Origin: Acidimicrobiaceae bacterium
Lineage (GTDB): Bacteria; Actinomycetota; Acidimicrobiia; Acidimicrobiales; Salinilacustritrichaceae
DNA: 6,551 bases
Assembly: GCA_003476595.1 (NCBI GenBank)
Contig: DMTU01000328.1
Span: 13,689 to 20,239 of the forward strand
Direction of reading: 5' to 3'
The translations under genes were made by a program, and so were the position numbers. This document shows, in pieces, positions 6,424 through 6,551 of the stretch (position 1 is its first letter; every line of letters starts with the position of its first letter). Below the pieces are notes generated by a model, which was given only the letters and a program-made list of their open reading frames with translations, searched no databases and was not told the origin of the DNA.

Positions 6424-6551
6424 CCGCGATCGGCCTGCGCCGCACCCGCCACCCGCGCCTGCGACTCGTGCCTCCGTCGCGGAGCACCGAGGCGGGCGCC
6501 ACCGAGGTGCCGTCCTCCGGCGCCACGCCGTCGCACCGCCTCGGGCTGTCG
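6420..6551 (+). CDS. ftsW: Start of the next dcw gene, probably ftsW (truncated by window edge)
   Basis: Forty-four codons starting at ATG 6420, which overlaps the murD stop as ATGA, are open to the right edge. The peptide is basic at first (several Arg and His, for example LRRTRHPRLRL) and then Ser/Ala/Thr-rich. No membrane segment or catalytic residue lies within this part, so nothing in the peptide itself identifies the protein. The name is inferred from the conserved gene order mraY-murD-ftsW-murG and from the fact that many actinobacterial FtsW proteins carry a cytoplasmic, charged N-terminal extension before the first of about ten membrane helices. FtsW is the SEDS-family glycosyltransferase that works with FtsI. 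The alternative is another dcw gene such as murG, which would normally show its Gly-rich loop very near the start; none is seen here. Confidence 0.6.
   Translation, partial: MTAIGLRRTRHPRLRLVPPSRSTEAGATEVPSSGATPSHRLGLS

Overview
The window is one uninterrupted stretch of a division and cell wall (dcw) gene cluster from a very GC-rich bacterium, most likely a high-GC actinobacterium. An Acidimicrobiia-like lineage is a guess from overall look, not a computed placement. Clues are strong G/C preference at third codon positions, a penicillin-binding protein (PBP) with a long Pro/Arg-rich cytoplasmic tail and no PASTA domains, an FtsL of the short septum-initiator type, and a MurE with the meso-diaminopimelate signature DNPR.

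Layout, all on the + strand: an FtsL-like division protein whose reading frame is open to the left edge (2-541); the division transpeptidase FtsI/PBP (538-2601); MurE (2601-4043); MraY (4040-5071); MurD (5071-6423); and the first 44 codons of the next gene, probably ftsW (6420-6551). All five junctions overlap by 1 or 4 bases (GTGA, TGATG, GTGA, TGATG, ATGA). There is no intergenic DNA, so no internal terminator is possible between genes and translation is probably coupled. No tRNA, rRNA, mobile element, CRISPR array or minus-strand gene can be supported. The long open frames in other phases are GC-driven shadows.

The genes work in one process. MurD adds D-Glu and MurE adds meso-DAP to the UDP-MurNAc peptide in the cytoplasm. 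MraY moves the finished UDP-MurNAc-pentapeptide onto undecaprenyl phosphate to make lipid I. After later steps and export, a FtsW/FtsI pair polymerises and cross-links septal peptidoglycan, with FtsL as part of the complex that controls them.

I did not find a new system here. The points most worth a second look are the absence of murF from its usual place between murE and mraY, several substitutions in otherwise conserved motifs of MurE, MraY and MurD, a 15-bp in-frame tandem repeat in the FtsL N-terminal region, and the unusual tails on FtsL and FtsI.
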